Shown here one piece after another: positions 5,282 to 7,001 of a stretch of 7,001 nt of DNA; position 1 is the first letter of the stretch; each line of letters begins with the position of its first letter. The position numbers were made by a program, and so were the translations under genes. The stretch spans positions 1 through 7,001 of the forward strand of contig JAAERC010000276.1 in the NCBI GenBank assembly GCA_024230695.1, given 5' to 3'. The notes beneath the pieces are model-generated. The model saw only the letters and a program-made list of their open reading frames with translations. It searched no databases and had not been told where the DNA came from. The stretch comes from Candidatus Zixiibacteriota bacterium. GTDB taxonomy: Bacteria > Zixibacteria > MSB-5A5 > GN15 > PGXB01.

Positions 5282-5295
5282 ATTTTGATCAAAAT
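5282..5295. promoter_or_regulatory. 14-bp perfect palindrome upstream of the sigma factor gene
   Basis: ATTTTGATCAAAAT is a perfect palindrome centred on GATC, immediately after the copy-2 stem-loop and about 130 bp before the sigma factor start. It may be an operator or part of the stem-loop cluster. The rest of 5296-5410 shows an A6-C6 run (5308-5319) but no promoter I can call with confidence. Confidence 0.35.
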
Positions 5296-5413
5296 AGCGT
5301 ACACAATAAAAAACCCCCCGTAGTTTTCAGGATTTAAAGAATAAAATTATATCAAACTGTCACTTTGTTTTATTATTTACGTCTAAATACATAGAGTAGT
5401 AATATTCTGTTTC

Positions 5414-5418
5414 AGGAG
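5414..5418 (+). promoter_or_regulatory. Ribosome binding site of the sigma factor gene
   Basis: AGGAG lies 5 nt before the ATG at 5424, within a purine-rich stretch, and supports this start over the in-frame GTG at codon 11. Confidence 0.6.
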
Positions 5419-5423
5419 AGGAC

Positions 5424-6311
5424 ATGATATATATTTTTGCGGAGAATGATGCTGTGAAAGCAGAAGATAATAAATTAATAACTAAAACTCTAAATGGTGA
5501 CCGCCGGGCATTGGAGGAGTTAATTAAAAGACACCAAAACTGGATATATAACATCGCTCTGCGGATGGTTATGCTTCCCGAAGACGCAGAAGATGTTACC
5601 CAGGAAATACTTATAAAAATGGTAACCCGCTTGTCAACATTCAAAGGAAACAGCGATTTCAGGACCTGGCTTTATCGAATTGCCGCCAATCATGTAATTG
5701 ATATGAAAAGGAAAAAGGCGGAGCAGTTTTTCTGTTCTTTTGAAAGCTACGGTCATGGGATTGATAATACTCCGGATAGTAATCTTCCGAATCCTAATGA
5801 ACTACCGGTTGATGAAAACCTTATAGTCGAAGAAACCAAGTTGGAATGTATTTCCGGAATGTTATTATGTTTGGACAGGAAGAAACGATTGACTTTTATC
5901 CTGGGAGCAATTTTCGCTGTGAGCGATAAAACCGGAAGCGAAGTATTAGGGATCAGCCGTGATAATTTTCGTAAGCAGTTATCGCGGGGAAGACAGAAAA
6001 TTCTGAATTTCATGAACGAAAGATGCAGTTTGATAAATGAACATAATTCGTGTCGCTGCAGACTTAAAGCCAAAGCGCTAATTGATCAAGGTATTATCGA
6101 TCCTGAGAATTTACGATTTACCAGGATGGGCGCCGAGAAAATCAAGAATATCGCAAAAACAAAGAGCGAAGAATTTCAAGATTTGGTAGAAACAAAGTGT
6201 ATTGGAATTTTCAGGAATATGCCCTTTATGGAATCTCCCGATTATGTAAAAGTTTTTAGAGAGATAATTGATACAAATGAATTCGAGAAAATATTTAATT
6301 TGAATAATTGA
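5424..6311 (+). CDS. ECF-type sigma-70 factor with Cys-containing C-terminal extension
   Basis: A 295-residue alternative RNA polymerase sigma factor. Region 2 is clear: LITKTLNGDRRALEELIKRH (18-37), the core-binding DAEDVTQEILIKM (54-66), and the -10 recognition part STFKGNSDFRTWLYRIAANH (71-90) followed by VIDMKRKK. A linker (about 104-138) leads to a divergent region 4: ECISGMLLCLDRKKRLTFIL (141-160) and the helix-turn-helix SEVLGISRDNFRKQLSRGRQKI (172-193). ECF factors usually end near there; this one has ~100 more residues, beginning C-x8-C-x-C (Cys201, Cys210, Cys212; CRCRLKAKALIDQG), then GIIDPENLRF and a helical tail. The Cys cluster could bind metal or sense redox, or the extension could replace a separate anti-sigma factor; both are inferences. 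No anti-sigma gene adjoins it. The beta-helix gene begins 9 bp after its stop, so the two are probably co-transcribed. Confidence 0.9.
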   Translation: MIYIFAENDAVKAEDNKLITKTLNGDRRALEELIKRHQNWIYNIALRMVMLPEDAEDVTQEILIKMVTRLSTFKGNSDFRTWLYRIAANHVIDMKRKKAEQFFCSFESYGHGIDNTPDSNLPNPNELPVDENLIVEETKLECISGMLLCLDRKKRLTFILGAIFAVSDKTGSEVLGISRDNFRKQLSRGRQKILNFMNERCSLINEHNSCRCRLKAKALIDQGIIDPENLRFTRMGAEKIKNIAKTKSEEFQDLVETKCIGIFRNMPFMESPDYVKVFREIIDTNEFEKIFNLNN

Positions 6312-6315
6312 GGAG
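6310..6315 (+). promoter_or_regulatory. Ribosome binding site of the beta-helix gene, overlapping the sigma factor stop
   Basis: GAGGAG begins inside the TGA stop (6309-6311) and lies 5 nt before the ATG at 6321. It fixes the start and implies translational coupling with the sigma factor. Confidence 0.65.
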
Positions 6316-6320
6316 TTGAT

Positions 6321-7001
6321 ATGAAAATCAGATACTATTTTATTATCTTTCTTTTATTACTTTTTATAGCAATAGAATCCTCAGCCACAATAATAAACAT
6401 CCCGGGCGATTATGGAACTATTCAGGAAGGTATCGATATATCTGATGATGGCGATACTGTCTTAGTTTCTCATGGCAGATATTATGAAAATTTAAATCTC
6501 AATGGTATGAATGTCGTCGTTGCCAGTCAATATCTGTTTGATAACGATGTATCCCATATAGAAAATACGATAATTGACGGCAGTCAACCTGTTCATCCTG
6601 ATACGGCAAGCTGTGTACTTATTGTTTCAGGTGAGGATTCAACGGCAATGCTTTGCGGTTTTACGTTAACCGGGGGAGTCGGAACTGTTTGGACTGATAT
6701 CCATTATAACCGTGATTATCGTGAAGGCGGAGGGATTCTTATTGAATTTTCTTCTCCGATAATTAAAAATAATTTGATAATCGATAATGAAGCGGTAGAC
6801 CGGGAAGATGTTGTCAGCGCCGGTGGAGGAGGAATTAGATATGGTGACGGCAATCCTACAATTCAAAATAATGTTATAATTAATAATAGGGGACTTTATG
6901 GGGCTGGAATCGTTTCGAATTTTGCCGCCGGGAAAATTAAAAATAATGTTATTTACAACAATACTGGTGGTGCAGATTATGGCGGCGCTGGAATATGGGC
7001 A
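6321..7001 (+). CDS. Secreted right-handed parallel beta-helix protein, 3' end beyond window
   Basis: 227 codons are visible and the frame is still open at the edge. Residues 1-22 form a signal peptide (KIRYYFIIFLLLLFIAI, then ESSA). The mature part opens with INIPGDYGTIQEGIDISDD (25-43), GDTVLVSHGRYYENLNLNG (44-62) and VVVAS, the usual N-terminal cap and first turns of DUF1565/NosD-like beta-helix proteins. From about residue 135 it shows repeated coil turns: GGGILIEFSSPIIKNNLIIDN, GGGGIRYGDGNPTIQNNVIINN and GAGIVSNFAAGKIKNNVIYNN, each ending in the NN-(V/L)-I-x-N-N turn. Such proteins are extracellular or surface-attached and bind or cleave polysaccharides; full-length members often run 400-1000 residues and may end in a sorting domain, which cannot be seen here. 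No catalytic residues can be assigned. It follows the sigma factor closely and is probably in its operon. Confidence 0.88.
   Translation, partial: MKIRYYFIIFLLLLFIAIESSATIINIPGDYGTIQEGIDISDDGDTVLVSHGRYYENLNLNGMNVVVASQYLFDNDVSHIENTIIDGSQPVHPDTASCVLIVSGEDSTAMLCGFTLTGGVGTVWTDIHYNRDYREGGGILIEFSSPIIKNNLIIDNEAVDREDVVSAGGGGIRYGDGNPTIQNNVIINNRGLYGAGIVSNFAAGKIKNNVIYNNTGGADYGGAGIWA

Noticed and set aside
5308..5319. A6-C6 homopolymer run upstream of the sigma factor as a phase-variation tract
   Set aside because: Six-base tracts are short for slipped-strand switching, and no promoter boxes can be placed around it with confidence.

Overview
This window looks like a piece of a bacterial chromosome, moderately GC-poor. 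The best guess is an uncultured lineage of the Fibrobacteres-Chlorobi-Bacteroidetes neighbourhood (a Zixibacteria-, Marinimicrobia- or Cloacimonadota-like candidate phylum). This rests on the style of the genes: a secreted beta-helix protein opening with an IPGDYGTIQEGID-type motif, an LTxxQ/Spy-like periplasmic protein with RG-rich tails, a Tat-exported class V aminotransferase, Shine-Dalgarno sites at most starts, and small foldback repeats between genes. It is an inference, not a marker-gene assignment.

Layout. At 1-2176 there is a minus-strand pair: a Tat-signal class V aminotransferase (890-2176) followed 11 bp later by a ROK-family sugar kinase (3-878, last residues beyond the window edge). 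The kinase ribosome site overlaps the aminotransferase stop, so they are probably one operon. A gene-poor stretch at 2177-2667 holds a nested inverted-repeat region, two GC-rich stem-loops and an 84-bp foldback repeat that can be drawn as a three-armed cloverleaf. It leads to a plus-strand alkyltransferase-like (ATL) DNA-damage protein (2668-2979), in which Trp replaces the alkyl-accepting Cys. Convergent to it is an AT-rich gene (3084-4184, minus) for an FRG-domain protein with a C-terminal segment carrying an RNQLVH (R-x4-H) HEPN-ribonuclease-like motif. A striking set of dyads lies upstream of it.

Plus-strand genes follow: a secreted Spy/CpxP-like LTxxQ protein (4443-5165), a cluster of stem-loops (5176-5295), an ECF-type sigma-70 factor with a Cys-containing C-terminal extension (5424-6311), and, starting 9 bp after its stop, a secreted right-handed beta-helix protein (6321 to the window end, incomplete).

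How they fit together: the kinase and aminotransferase look like an accessory metabolic operon. The ATL protein would mark O6-alkylguanine for nucleotide excision repair. The FRG-HEPN gene is the best candidate for an undescribed defence or toxin-like function and looks like a single-gene insertion. The sigma factor and beta-helix protein are probably co-transcribed, and the periplasmic LTxxQ protein just upstream recalls envelope-stress or metal-sensing loci that pair such sensors with ECF sigma factors. No anti-sigma factor is seen here.
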